40,033 nt of DNA from NCBI GenBank assembly GCA_030695565.1, contig JAUYRZ010000081.1:1-40033 (forward strand). The letters run 5' to 3'. The stretch is from Archangium sp. Its GTDB lineage: Bacteria; Myxococcota; Myxococcia; Myxococcales; Myxococcaceae. Under the pieces are notes generated by a model. The model did no database searches, was not told the origin of the DNA, and was given only the letters and a program-made list of their open reading frames with translations. Made by a program: the position numbers and the translations under genes. Positions 1 through 8,657 of the stretch are shown one piece after another. Every line of letters begins with the position of its first letter. Position 1 is the first letter of the stretch.

Positions 1-1989
1 CGCGCCGAACGCCGCGACGTTGGTGACGATGCCGTTGAGCACCTGGCCGGGCTTCACGTGACTGAGCTCGGTGATGCCGTCATCGAAGCCGACCTCGGTG
101 AACTCCGCGCGGGGATCGCGGCCCGGCTTCTTCAGCTCGAGCACGATGTCCTTGAGCGTGGGCAGACCAACGCCCGCCGCGTCGTCGACGTACTTCGCAG
201 GCTCGAGCTTCGAGGCCAGCGCCTCGTCACCCACCAGCGCACCGCGCGCGACGCCGAGATCCTTCGCCATCTTGGTCACCAGGGCGTACCGCTCCGGGTG
301 CACCGCGCTCGCATCGAGCGGCTCATCACCACCTCGAATGCGCAAGAAGCCCGCGCACTGTTCGAACGCCCGCGCACCCAGCCGCGGCACCTTCTTGAGC
401 TGCGCCCGGGTGGCGAACGCCCCGTTCTCAGCGCGGAACGCGACGATGGCGGTGGCGAGCGCCGGCCCCAGCCCTGCGATGTAGCGGAGCAGCGTGGGCG
501 AGGCGGTGTTGAGATCGACGCCCACCTTGTTCACCACGCTCTCCACCACGCGATCGAGTGACGCGGTGAGCGCGGGTTGATCGACGTCGTGTTGGTACTG
601 GCCCACGCCGATGCTCTTGGGGTCGAGCTTCACCAGCTCGGCGAGCGGATCCTGCAGGCGCCGGCCGATGGACACCGCGCCGCGCAGGGTGACGTCCATG
701 TCGGGCAGCTCTTCGCGCGCGACCTCCGAGGCGGAATAGACCGAGGCGCCCGCTTCACTGACGCTGATCACCCTGAGCTCTTTGGGGATGAGCCCGGTGG
801 TCTGCAGCTTCTTCACGAAGGTCTCGGTCTCGCGCCCCGCGGTGCCGTTGCCGATGGCGATGGCGGCAGACGGGTGCTTCTTCACCAGCGCGGCGAGCTG
901 AACACCGGCCTCCGACTCGCGGCCGGTGTGCGGGTAGATGGTGAGCTGCGCGAGCACGCCGCCGCGCGCATCGAGCGCGACCACCTTGCAGCCGGTGCGC
1001 AGCCCCGGGTCGATCGCGATGAGGGGCTTCCCGCCTAACGGTGGCGCCAACAACAGCGCGGTGAGGTTCTTCGCGAAGACGGCGATGGCCTCTTCGTCGG
1101 CGCGCTCCTTGAGGGCACGGCGGCGTTCGCTCTCCAGTGAAGGCAGGAGCAGCCGCTCGGTGGCGTCGGTGAGCGCGAGCTCGAGTTCTTTGGCGAGCAC
1201 GGGCGCGGCGCCCCGGCGCACCACGGCCTGTCGAACGCGCGGGCTCACCTGGGCTGCGGGCAGCTCGAGCGAGACCTTGAGCAGGCCTTCGGTCTCTCCG
1301 CGTTCGGCGGCGAGCACGCGATGCGAAGGCGCGTTCTTCGCGCGCTCCCGGCGGCCGAGGTGGTCCTGGTACTTGGCGAGCTCAGGGGCTTTCGACTTTC
1401 CGCGCGCGACGTCGACGACCAGCTCGGCTTCGTCGGCGAAGAGTTGGCGCAGCTCGGCGCGCAGGGAGGCCTTCTCGGCGATCACCTCGGCCACGATGTC
1501 GCGTGCGCCGGCCCAGACCGCGTCGACGTCGGGCAGCTCCCTGGCGGCGTCGACGTACGGCGTGGCCAGCGCGTCGCGGGCCGCCGACGTGGGTCCCTGG
1601 GCGAGCAGCACGTCGGCCAGGGGCTGCAGGCCCCGTTCACGCGCGGTCTGTGCGCGGGTGCGGCGTTTCGGGCGCCAGGGAAGATAGAGGTCTTCGAGCG
1701 CGGCGAGCGTGCTGGCCGCGAGGATGGCGCGTTCGAGCTCCGGCGTGAGCACGCCCTGTTCTTTCAAGCTCTCCAGGATGGTGGCCCTGCGGCCTTCGCG
1801 CGCGTCGACGACCTTCGCGTGTTCGGCGATGCGGGAGATGGCCTCGTCGTCGAGCGCACCGGTGGCTTCTTTGCGGTAGCGCGCGATGAAGGGCACGGTG
1901 GCGCCGCCTTCGAGGAGGTCGAGCGTGGCGGTGACGCCGGCGAGAGGAAGAGAGAGTTCGCGGGAGACGAGTTGAGCGCGGTTCGACAT
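1..1989 (-). CDS. tex: Tex / YhgF family RNA-binding transcription accessory protein (3' end outside window)
   Basis: The open frame starts at the ATG whose complement lies at 1987-1989 and is still open after 663 codons at the left edge. The order of blocks matches Tex: an N-terminal helical region with VPFIARYRKEATGALDD near residue 30, a YqgF/RNase H-like core starting LIAIDPGLRTGCKV, helix-hairpin-helix segments (NTASPTLLRYIAGLGPALA and GAFATRAQLKKVPRLG), and the first strand of a C-terminal S1 domain (GQVLNGIVTNVAAFGA) that is cut by the edge. Tex proteins are usually about 770 residues, so roughly 100 are missing. The family binds RNA and acts in transcription-linked processes in the cytoplasm; that role is family knowledge. 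The upstream region is a divergent intergenic space of 233 bases carrying two inverted repeat elements. Confidence 0.95.
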   Translation of the reverse strand, partial: MSNRAQLVSRELSLPLAGVTATLDLLEGGATVPFIARYRKEATGALDDEAISRIAEHAKVVDAREGRRATILESLKEQGVLTPELERAILAASTLAALEDLYLPWRPKRRTRAQTARERGLQPLADVLLAQGPTSAARDALATPYVDAARELPDVDAVWAGARDIVAEVIAEKASLRAELRQLFADEAELVVDVARGKSKAPELAKYQDHLGRRERAKNAPSHRVLAAERGETEGLLKVSLELPAAQVSPRVRQAVVRRGAAPVLAKELELALTDATERLLLPSLESERRRALKERADEEAIAVFAKNLTALLLAPPLGGKPLIAIDPGLRTGCKVVALDARGGVLAQLTIYPHTGRESEAGVQLAALVKKHPSAAIAIGNGTAGRETETFVKKLQTTGLIPKELRVISVSEAGASVYSASEVAREELPDMDVTLRGAVSIGRRLQDPLAELVKLDPKSIGVGQYQHDVDQPALTASLDRVVESVVNKVGVDLNTASPTLLRYIAGLGPALATAIVAFRAENGAFATRAQLKKVPRLGARAFEQCAGFLRIRGGDEPLDASAVHPERYALVTKMAKDLGVARGALVGDEALASKLEPAKYVDDAAGVGLPTLKDIVLELKKPGRDPRAEFTEVGFDDGITELSHVKPGQVLNGIVTNVAAFGA

Positions 1990-2004
1990 GGCGGCCGCAC
2001 CGTA

Positions 2005-2044
2005 CTCTCCCTCTCCCTTTGGGAGCGGGTTGGGGTGAGGGCAG
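2005..2044 (-). repeat. Dispersed palindromic repeat, copy A (inverted relative to copy B)
   Basis: Read on the minus strand this is CCCTCACCCC, then a CCCGCTCCC block, then GGGAGAGGGAGAG. The same arrangement recurs at 2174-2215, 12544-12589 and 31048-31095. It can fold on itself through the CTCCC and GGGAG blocks. It lies just upstream of tex, facing copy B. REP-like non-coding element; the family is not named here. Confidence 0.6.
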
Positions 2045-2173
2045 TCCTCTCATCAAGCCGCAGGTCGACGGGCGCACGCGGTTCCGCCTTGTCGACGGAT
2101 GGATTATCGACGAGCTGCGAAGGCGGCCGGAAGCGCTGCGCCGCAGTGCGGCTTCGAGAGATACTCAGCGGTA

Positions 2174-2215
2174 GTCCCCTCACCCGCCCCTCTCCCCACA
2201 GGGGAGAGGGAGATA
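2174..2215 (+). repeat. Dispersed palindromic repeat, copy B
   Basis: CCCCTCACCC is followed by CCCCTCTCCCC, a two-base loop, and GGGGAGAGGGAGA, a strong hairpin ending eight bases before the GTG start of the next gene. It is the inverse of copy A 130 bases away, so the two could also pair with each other. Confidence 0.6.
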
Positions 2216-2222
2216 GGCTCTC

Positions 2223-2708
2223 GTGATCTCGCTTTCTCTGCTCGTTCTGCTCCTCGGTGCTGACGACTGCGTGCTCAACGAGGGCGTCTTCAAGTCGCAG
2301 CTCGATTCCACCCGGCTGAGCAAAGGCGCTCGCATCAAGGATCAAGGCCGGAAGGATCGCGTCTTCCGCGAGACGCTCGAGTACTCCGACGGAACCAGCG
2401 TCACCCTGCAGGTCAGCGGCTGTGCCCACCTGGGCCTCTCGGTGGAGCTGCGTTCGAAGAAGTTGATCACCTCTTCGCTCACGCCCGCAGAAGCCGTGAA
2501 GCTGCTCACGAAGACGCTGGGGGCGTTGCCGATGATCAAGCAGCCCACCCTGCGGCCCGGCATCTTCCTCGATGCGCTCAAACGGCTGAAGACCGTGCCC
2601 GAGAAGTTCCCCGTGCCGCTCCAGTGCAACGAGTTCGAGAGCTGCGAGCTGCAACTCGACACCAGCAAAGAACCCGTGCTCCTCGCCCTCTACGATTTTC
2701 CGCTCTGA
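2223..2708 (+). CDS. Small exported protein of unknown function
   Basis: A 161-residue protein from a GTG start. It begins with a short hydrophobic stretch (ISLSLLVLLLG) followed by ADDC, which reads as a signal peptide or anchor, though the residues before Cys are not a good lipobox. The rest is a soluble mixed sequence with four more cysteines and no motif I recognise. The stop TGA shares its last base with the ATG of the following lipoprotein gene, so the two are probably translated together. The start is uncertain because no strong ribosome binding site is visible and the upstream hairpin ends only eight bases away. Exported location is inference. Confidence 0.65.
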   Translation: MISLSLLVLLLGADDCVLNEGVFKSQLDSTRLSKGARIKDQGRKDRVFRETLEYSDGTSVTLQVSGCAHLGLSVELRSKKLITSSLTPAEAVKLLTKTLGALPMIKQPTLRPGIFLDALKRLKTVPEKFPVPLQCNEFESCELQLDTSKEPVLLALYDFPL

Positions 2709-3325
2709 TGTGGCGACTGCTCTTCGTGCTCGGCCTCAGCAGCTGTCAGTGCCTGCAACCGGTCGATGAAGACGCGGGTATCACGCGCCCCGATGCGGCC
2801 GTTCAAGACGCCGGCCCCGAGTGCACCACCGCCGCCGACTGCACTGGCACGCCGCGGGTGACCGAGTGGTGCCGCGACATTCTTCAGAGTGACGCCGGCT
2901 TCAGCTGTGTCGATCAACGCTGTGTCGCGCAGTGCGCCGACAGCGCCGGCCAGACCTGCATTCAGGACCGCGGCGTGGAGTGCCTGCGTTGTCCGCCCAC
3001 CACGTCGTGCATTCCTCCGTCGTGCGGGGGCGGCTTCGAGTTCACCTACGTCGTCACCCAGTTCGCGTGCCGTGGGCCTGCCCCACTCGCGCTGGGCGAT
3101 CGCATTCGCGAGACGGCGAGCACTGATGGCGGGTGCGGCGTGCAGCTCTTCCTGCAGACCGATGCGGGCGAGGTGTCGTGGGGCCGGATGTACCTGCAGA
3201 GCGCGCGGGGACTCTCGGCGCGCATCGACTCGCTCGGGGGCACCTGCCTCGTGAACGATCTACCTACCGGCGCCCCGCGGGTGTTGATCGACTGCCCGCG
3301 CTGTCAGGTCGGCCTCGGCCCCTGA
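2708..3325 (+). CDS. Cys-rich lipoprotein with DAG spacer
   Basis: A 205-residue protein starting at the ATG that overlaps the previous stop by one base; a longer reading upstream would overlap the previous gene and add a basic, non-signal N-terminus, so it was not chosen. MWRLLFVLGLSSC is a lipoprotein signal with Cys13 as the acylation site. It is followed by an Asp-Ala-Gly-rich spacer (EDAGITRPDAAVQDAG) and then a cysteine-rich first half with spaced Cys pairs (CRDILQSDAGFSC, CLRCPPTTSC, CIPPSC). The second half is a compact domain with fewer cysteines. This layout is common among surface lipoproteins of myxobacteria. Function unknown. Confidence 0.8.
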   Translation: MWRLLFVLGLSSCQCLQPVDEDAGITRPDAAVQDAGPECTTAADCTGTPRVTEWCRDILQSDAGFSCVDQRCVAQCADSAGQTCIQDRGVECLRCPPTTSCIPPSCGGGFEFTYVVTQFACRGPAPLALGDRIRETASTDGGCGVQLFLQTDAGEVSWGRMYLQSARGLSARIDSLGGTCLVNDLPTGAPRVLIDCPRCQVGLGP

Positions 3326-3335
3326 CGGTGCGTTT

Positions 3336-4313
3336 TCAGACCGCTTCCGCCGCGACCACTTTGTCCGCGTGGGTGCGCCAGATGAACGTGTACACGTCGA
3401 GCAGGTCGCGCGGCTGAGCCCCCGCCTCGCGCAACAACGCCTGCGTGCGCGTGGCCACCTCGAGAAACAACGCATAGCCCGCCGCATCGAGCGCCTGCGT
3501 CTTCTGCAACGCGATGCCCAGCAGCGCAGCCTGCGCAGCGAAGGCGGTCGGCTTCACGCACGTGTGCTGCTTGGGGTCGAACAGCGCCCCGAACACCGTG
3601 GCCAGCGGCCAGCTGACCTTCTTCGCCACGCCTTTGCTGTCCTTCAAGTTGATCGACGCCGCGAACCGCTGGAGCCGCTCTCCGTATGCGCCCGCTCCGT
3701 GCAGCGCGTCTTTCAGACCCGCGGCCGTCTTCACCTGGTCCTCACCGACGATCAGCTTGAAGGGGATGGGCCCTTCGATGGGAAACACGATGTCGGTCGC
3801 CGAGAGCACCGCCTGCGCCCGCTGAAACATCTCGGCAGGCGGCTCGCTGGCGAATGAAGCGGCGGTGAGCTGCAGCTGGGCCAGCGCAATGGCGGCTTCA
3901 CGCGGCTCGCGCTCCTTCTTCACGTACGTCTCTCCCTGGAAGCCGCCGGCGAACAGCCGCTCGAACACCGCGAGCTGCTCTTCGAACTTCGTGTAGCGCG
4001 GCCCGCTGCTCTTCTTCGCCGCGGGCTTCTTCTTCACCGAGCGAAAGTTGGCGCTGGGCTTGAAGCCCGCCTTGGGTTTGCGCGCGGTGGCGCGTTTCTG
4101 CAGCGCAGCGAGTTCATCCGCCTCGAGCTTCACCTGGGTGAGCACCTTCGCCATCGCCTTGACGAACTTCTTCTCGCCGGCGTTCTCGAAGAAAATCACC
4201 CAGTGGCTGGGCAGATCCTGCACCACCAGCCCCACACCCCAGGTGGGCTGGGTCTCGTGCTTCAAGGTCAGCGGCTGCGCGGGGAGCTTCGGCGTCGTCG
4301 GGTCGGTGCTCAT
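3336..4313 (-). CDS. DUF3553-like N-terminal domain protein with Lys-rich linker
   Basis: A 325-residue soluble protein. Residues about 20-50 (TWGVGLVVQDLPSHWVIFFE then NAGEKKF) resemble DUF3553, a small barrel-like domain also found appended to DNA repair proteins. A basic linker follows at about 90-120, rich in Lys/Arg/Pro (KKKPAAKKSSG). The remaining 200 residues form a mostly helical domain (PLATVFGALFDPKQHTCVKP near residue 245) seen in uncharacterised bacterial proteins. There is no signal peptide, so a cytoplasmic, possibly nucleic-acid-linked role is inferred. The gene ends ten bases from the end of the convergent lipoprotein gene. The DUF3553 match is by eye and the function is not known. 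Confidence 0.75.
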   Translation of the reverse strand: MSTDPTTPKLPAQPLTLKHETQPTWGVGLVVQDLPSHWVIFFENAGEKKFVKAMAKVLTQVKLEADELAALQKRATARKPKAGFKPSANFRSVKKKPAAKKSSGPRYTKFEEQLAVFERLFAGGFQGETYVKKEREPREAAIALAQLQLTAASFASEPPAEMFQRAQAVLSATDIVFPIEGPIPFKLIVGEDQVKTAAGLKDALHGAGAYGERLQRFAASINLKDSKGVAKKVSWPLATVFGALFDPKQHTCVKPTAFAAQAALLGIALQKTQALDAAGYALFLEVATRTQALLREAGAQPRDLLDVYTFIWRTHADKVVAAEAV

Positions 4314-4425
4314 GTCGCCGCACCATACCGGGGCCGGTGGGGCTTGGTCTGATCACTGCGTGTCCGATCAGCGAGGCCGCCACAGGGGAGACCGGAGCGG
4401 TTCGAAATGAAGTACGCCCCTGATC

Positions 4426-5205
4426 GTGCTCGCCTCGTTGATGATCCCCACGATGAATGCAGCGCTCGTGGTGGGCGTGGGTGCGGTGATGCCGTTCTCC
4501 TTGAAGGAGCGGCCGCTGCCCTGGTTCCTCGCGGCCCTCGGCGTCACCGTGGCTTTGCTGCTGGGGCCCGGGCCCCTCGCGGCGCTCTTCGTGGGGCCGT
4601 GGGTGGCGCTCACGGTGATCGCCGGCGTGCGTTCACTGCTTCAGCGCGAGGGCTGGGCGGCGATGGTGGCGGGCTTCGCGGGCACCGCGTCGTTGGCGCT
4701 GGTCGCCTCGCGGCTCGAGGTCACGTTGTTCGAAATCCCCGAGCCGATCGTGAAGCTGACCGCGCTTCATTTCACCTACGCAGGTGCGGGCACGCTGGCG
4801 TTGGCGCTCCGGCTTCAGGCGGTGCGGCCGAGCCGGTGGACCAGGCTCGCGCGGGTGCTGGTGTTCATCGCACCGCCCGTCGTCGCCCTGGGTTTCATCA
4901 CCCGCAGTGCGCTGGGCCAGGTCGGTGGCGCGAGCCTGATGACCGCGGGCGTGTGGCTGGTCGCGGCGCTGCAGTGGCCTGATGCGCGAGCGGGCCGCAG
5001 CCGGTGGTGGTGGCGCGTGTCGTGTTTCGCTCCGCTCGTCGCGATGGTGCTCGGCGTGAGCTGGGCGGCCAATCAGTACTGGCCGTGGGTTCCGGCGCTG
5101 ACCGTGCCCGACATGGTGCCCACGCACGGCGCGCTCAACGCGTTTGGTTTCGTGTTGTGCGGCCACCTCGCGTGCTGGCTGGATTGGAGAAGGTCCGCTC
5201 CTTAG
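4426..5205 (+). CDS. YndJ-like integral membrane protein
   Basis: A 259-residue very hydrophobic protein with about eight predicted membrane spans and short loops. Two motifs recall the YndJ family: LTALHFTYAGAGTLALAL in the middle and PTHGALNAFGFVLCGHLA near the C-terminus, where His and Asn residues sit inside membrane segments. YndJ was named from Bacillus and its activity is unknown. The GTG at 4426 is the first usual start after an in-frame stop at 4408; ATG codons at 4441 and 4450 are equally possible because no ribosome binding site decides. The gene converges on the DUF4394 gene with 52 bases between their ends. Confidence 0.75.
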   Translation: MLASLMIPTMNAALVVGVGAVMPFSLKERPLPWFLAALGVTVALLLGPGPLAALFVGPWVALTVIAGVRSLLQREGWAAMVAGFAGTASLALVASRLEVTLFEIPEPIVKLTALHFTYAGAGTLALALRLQAVRPSRWTRLARVLVFIAPPVVALGFITRSALGQVGGASLMTAGVWLVAALQWPDARAGRSRWWWRVSCFAPLVAMVLGVSWAANQYWPWVPALTVPDMVPTHGALNAFGFVLCGHLACWLDWRRSAP

Positions 5206-5211
5206 GAACGG

Positions 5212-5221
5212 CCCCCCCCCC
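5212..5221. other. Run of ten C bases between convergent genes
   Basis: A homopolymer of ten C lies in the 52-base gap between two converging genes. It is followed by CCGGT and, about twenty bases on, ACCGG, which could pair weakly. No clear terminator is visible. The tract is a likely site of length variation or sequencing error. Confidence 0.5.
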
Positions 5222-5257
5222 GGTCCTCCCGAGCCTCCCGAACAACCGGTGTGCGAT

Positions 5258-7612
5258 TTACTGGAACCGGATCGCGAGGCCGACCACCGGGGTCGTCGCA
5301 CCGATGGAGCCCACCGAGGTGGCGGCGCCGGTGGTCAGATCAACCCGGTACAGGTTCGAGGTGGTCGCCGCCGTCACCTGCATGGCCGCCAGCACCAGGT
5401 TGTTGCTGAGGCCGGCGATGTCGAGATCGCCCACGTTGGTCACGTCGACGCCGAGCGGGCCGACGTCGGTGGTCGCTCCCAGGTTCGGCGCCGCGTTGGT
5501 GAGCAGCCGGTTGCTGCCGGAGTCGAGGTAATAGAGCGCGGTCGAAGTGGTGCCCACGAAGTTGTTCGTGTAGCCCGCGCCGAAGAGCGAGATGTTCGTC
5601 GTCAGGGTCGCGATGCGACCGTCGACCGTCGCGGCGCCCGTGACCACGTTGACCCGCAGGTTCTGGCCTTCATTCACCAACTGCGCGCCCGCTGCAGGAA
5701 TGGTCGAGACGATGCGCAGGCGATCGACCGTCGGGTTGAAGTCGATGCCGAACGCGTTGCCGTCGAGGGTCGCGCCGGTCATCACCAAGCCCGACATCGC
5801 GGCGCCCGTGGTGGTGTCGAGCACGTAGAGCCGGCTCTGGTTGGTCAACGCGATCAGCGCACCCGTCGCAGGGCGGAAGTCGATGCCCACGATGTTCTCA
5901 GCGGCCATCAGCCCGGTGATGGCCACGTCGAGCGTCAGGGTGGCCGGCGTGTTGGCGGCGAAGCTGATCAACCGGTTGTCGGTGGTGACGCCGAACGAGT
6001 TCTCCACGTAGGCCGAGGCCGTGACGTGCGAGCCGATGGGGTTCAGATCCTGATCAGAGGTGACCAGGCCCGTCGCCGGGTTGATGCGCAGGTTGAGACC
6101 GGCCTCGCTCACCACGCGCAGGCGATCCACCGTGGGGTTGAAGTCGACGCCGAACGAGGCGCCCACCAGCTGCGCGTACGGTGAGGTCAGGTCGGCGGGA
6201 TCCGCGGCGAGCACCACCTGCGGCGTGGCCACGGCCGTCGCCACGTTCACCGTGTAGAGGCGGCCTGCGCCCGCGGGGCCCAGCGCCAGCGCGTAGAGCT
6301 CTCCGGTGGCCGGACGCGTGTCGATGCCGACCACCGCGTCACCCATGTTGAGGCCGGTGAGCTGGGTGGGGCCCGTGCACAGCTGCTGCGGCGCGCCCGC
6401 GTTGAAGCTGACCAGCTTGCCGGTGATGGTGAGGCCGACCAGCTCACCCGCAGCCTGCACCGGTGCCGTCGCCGGAGGCGTCAGCGCCAGGCCCATCACG
6501 GTCTCGCTCGCCATCAGGCCGGTGAAAGCGACGAGGGGCATGGCCGCGCCGGTGGTGAGGTTCACTTCATAGAGGCTGTTGACGCCGGCCACGGTGAGCG
6601 AAGCCAACGCGCGGTTGGTCCCTGCGCTCGCGGTGATGATGTCGAAGGCGGAGACGGCGTCTGCGTTGACGCCGAGCACACCGATGGAAGTGAGCGTGCC
6701 CCCGTTGGGATCCGTGGTGGTGAAGAGCTCATCGGTGGTGGTGTCGAGGTAGTAGAGGGCCGTACGGCACGCGGTGCTGAAGTCGTTGGTGTACGCGACA
6801 GCGGTCACACCTGCGCGCGGCGTCGCAGCCACGTTCAAGTCGCCGTCGGTGATGGTGGCGCCCGTGTCGGCGTTGATGCGCAGGTTCTGGCCGGTGTTGC
6901 TCACCACGCGAAGGCGGTCGGCGACCGGGTTGAAGTCGACGCCGAACTGCGCGCCGGTGAGCGCCGTGAACGCCGCGGTGGTGTCGTTCGGGTCAGCGAC
7001 CAGCGTGGCCTTCACGGTCGCCGCGCCCGTCGCCGGATTGAGCACGTAGAGACGGCCCGAGCTGCCCAGCGCGATGGCCTGGTTCGCCGTCGTTCCACCC
7101 GGGCGCACGTCGAGGCCCAACAACACTTCACCACCCTGCAGCCCGGTGACCGCGGTGGCCGTTCTCACGGCGCCTTCGGTCAGGTTGAAGGTGACCAGCC
7201 GGCCTGCAGAGGTGAGCGCCAGCGTGTCGCCGGGGCTCAGGCCCGCGTCGACGCCCGCGTCAGCGGTCCCCGCATCCATGCCGGCGTCCAACTCGGTGCC
7301 TGCGTCGATGCCGGCATCTTCGCCCGCGTCGACCTCACCTCCGCCACCGCCCGTGTTGCCGCCGCCGCCGCCGGTCGCGCCCCCGCCACCACCGGTCGTG
7401 CCACCACCGCCACCGCCGGTCGTGCCACCACCGCCACCGCCCGCTGCGCCCGCGTCGGGGAACGGAGAGCCCGCCACACACTTGCCAGCCGCACACGTCA
7501 TGCCCGAGCCGAGGCCACCACAGTCGGCGACGTCGACACACTCGGGAGCACAACCAACAAAAGCCAATGAAGCAGCAGACAGCGCCAGGAGAACGCGATG
7601 GGAAAATGGCAT
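5258..7612 (-). CDS. Lipoprotein with three DUF4394 copies and Gly/DAG-rich linker
   Basis: A 784-residue protein. A signal peptide ends at a lipobox (AFVGC, Cys21), followed by a small Cys-rich segment, a glycine-rich linker at about 57-100 (GGGGGGTTG units) and an Asp-Ala-Gly spacer at about 100-126. Three DUF4394 copies follow, each with the hallmark G(V/I)DFNPxxDRLR(V/I)VS then NLRxN. The copies begin near residues 128, 383 and 550. Copy two stops after its TSDQDLNP motif and runs straight into copy three, so it lacks the C-terminal part present in copies one and three. DUF4394 is thought to be beta-rich and its role is unknown. Surface display is inferred from the lipobox. The phosphatase-like gene lies 19 bases upstream and may be co-transcribed. 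Confidence 0.9.
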   Translation of the reverse strand: MPFSHRVLLALSAASLAFVGCAPECVDVADCGGLGSGMTCAAGKCVAGSPFPDAGAAGGGGGGTTGGGGGGTTGGGGGATGGGGGNTGGGGGEVDAGEDAGIDAGTELDAGMDAGTADAGVDAGLSPGDTLALTSAGRLVTFNLTEGAVRTATAVTGLQGGEVLLGLDVRPGGTTANQAIALGSSGRLYVLNPATGAATVKATLVADPNDTTAAFTALTGAQFGVDFNPVADRLRVVSNTGQNLRINADTGATITDGDLNVAATPRAGVTAVAYTNDFSTACRTALYYLDTTTDELFTTTDPNGGTLTSIGVLGVNADAVSAFDIITASAGTNRALASLTVAGVNSLYEVNLTTGAAMPLVAFTGLMASETVMGLALTPPATAPVQAAGELVGLTITGKLVSFNAGAPQQLCTGPTQLTGLNMGDAVVGIDTRPATGELYALALGPAGAGRLYTVNVATAVATPQVVLAADPADLTSPYAQLVGASFGVDFNPTVDRLRVVSEAGLNLRINPATGLVTSDQDLNPIGSHVTASAYVENSFGVTTDNRLISFAANTPATLTLDVAITGLMAAENIVGIDFRPATGALIALTNQSRLYVLDTTTGAAMSGLVMTGATLDGNAFGIDFNPTVDRLRIVSTIPAAGAQLVNEGQNLRVNVVTGAATVDGRIATLTTNISLFGAGYTNNFVGTTSTALYYLDSGSNRLLTNAAPNLGATTDVGPLGVDVTNVGDLDIAGLSNNLVLAAMQVTAATTSNLYRVDLTTGAATSVGSIGATTPVVGLAIRFQ
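7340..7449. repeat. GC-rich minisatellite coding for glycine linker
   Basis: Two perfect 24-base units (7394-7417 and 7418-7441) and degenerate copies before them make up this stretch. It encodes the glycine/threonine linker of the DUF4394 lipoprotein and is likely to vary in length between strains. Confidence 0.8.
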
Positions 7613-7631
7613 GGGTGGCGCTCTACGTACG

Positions 7632-8657
7632 TCACCGCGAACCGGATTTCACGAACTCCCCGACCACGTCACCGCAAGGTAACCCTCCGATAATCGCCTC
7701 GATGGCGCGGCCGTCTTCGTTGACACGTGCAGGGCACAACCCGAACAACCGCTGCACCGTGGGCCGGAGATCACGTTGATCGACTTGTGCCGCGGCGCCG
7801 CGTTTCACCAGCGGTCCGATCGCCGCCACGAAGATCTCCGTGCTGCCGGGGTAGAGCAGACCGTGCCGGGTCCAGTCGGCGCGGCCGCGGCCGTGATCAG
7901 AAGCGAGCAACACGGTGGTGAGCGCCGCTTCTTCTGGAGGCAAGGCCGCCACCCACTGCAGCACCTCCACGATGCGCGCGTCGGTCTCGCGCAGCGCCTG
8001 CTCGTATTCCGTGCGCAGCCCCAGGTGCGCCCACTCGTCGGTGTCGAGGAACGCGAGGTGCATGAAGCGGGGCCGGTGCGTTTGCCAGTGGGCGCGCGCG
8101 GCGCTGAACGTCACCGCGTCGAAGCGGGCGTTCTTCCAGCGGGGTCCGCCGTCATGAGGGGGGCCATCAGCGGGCAGGTCGAGAAACACGCCGGCGTCTC
8201 GTGAAGTCGCTGCGAGCGCGAAGCGCGACCAGGACGCGAAGAGGGCCACGTCTTCGGGCGCGAGGTGAAGCGTGCGCGCGATGGTCTCGGCCATCGTCTC
8301 GAGTTGGATGCGGGCGCAGTCGTTGTCACGGCAGCCGGTGAGCGCCCCGGCGGCCATGGTCTGGTAACCGGGCAGGCTCATGGCCGTCATGGCGGAGGTG
8401 GTTGCGGCGAAGGCCACGCCTTCTTTGCGCACCGCAGCCTGCAGGCCCGGCATGTGCGCCCCGGTGAGCACGTCGTCGCGCACCGGCCCATCGAGGGTGA
8501 TGAAGATGACGCGCGCTGATGACTGCAGCTGCGCTGCACGGAATTCGTCGCGTGGTGCTTCGGGGAAAGGGCGTTCTTTGCGCGAGACCAGGGTCACGGC
8601 GATCCCGCCGACGAGCAGCACCAGGAGCCCTCGTTTCATCTTCGGCCTCAACTGCAT
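7632..8657 (-). CDS. Membrane-anchored alkaline phosphatase superfamily (sulfatase/phosphatase-fold) protein
   Basis: A 341-residue protein with an N-terminal anchor or signal (MKRGLLVLLVGGIAVTLV); translation may begin at the internal ATG at 8639 rather than 8657. The fold is recognised from metal-site motifs in order: VIFITLDGPVRDD (first Asp), AMSLPGYQTMAAG (likely Ser nucleophile), FLDTDEWAH (Asp and His), LLASDHGRGR (Asp-His) and RHGLLYPGS (last His). This superfamily includes alkaline phosphatases, phosphopentomutases and sulfatases. No Cys in a CxPxR sulfatase context is seen, so a phosphatase or phosphodiesterase is more likely than a sulfatase. The substrate is unknown. The active site would be outside the cytoplasm. 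The gene is 19 bases upstream of the DUF4394 lipoprotein. Confidence 0.85.
   Translation of the reverse strand: MQLRPKMKRGLLVLLVGGIAVTLVSRKERPFPEAPRDEFRAAQLQSSARVIFITLDGPVRDDVLTGAHMPGLQAAVRKEGVAFAATTSAMTAMSLPGYQTMAAGALTGCRDNDCARIQLETMAETIARTLHLAPEDVALFASWSRFALAATSRDAGVFLDLPADGPPHDGGPRWKNARFDAVTFSAARAHWQTHRPRFMHLAFLDTDEWAHLGLRTEYEQALRETDARIVEVLQWVAALPPEEAALTTVLLASDHGRGRADWTRHGLLYPGSTEIFVAAIGPLVKRGAAAQVDQRDLRPTVQRLFGLCPARVNEDGRAIEAIIGGLPCGDVVGEFVKSGSR

Noticed and set aside
5144-6184. A 346-codon plus-strand frame
   Set aside because: It lies opposite the DUF4394 repeats and has no recognisable motif.
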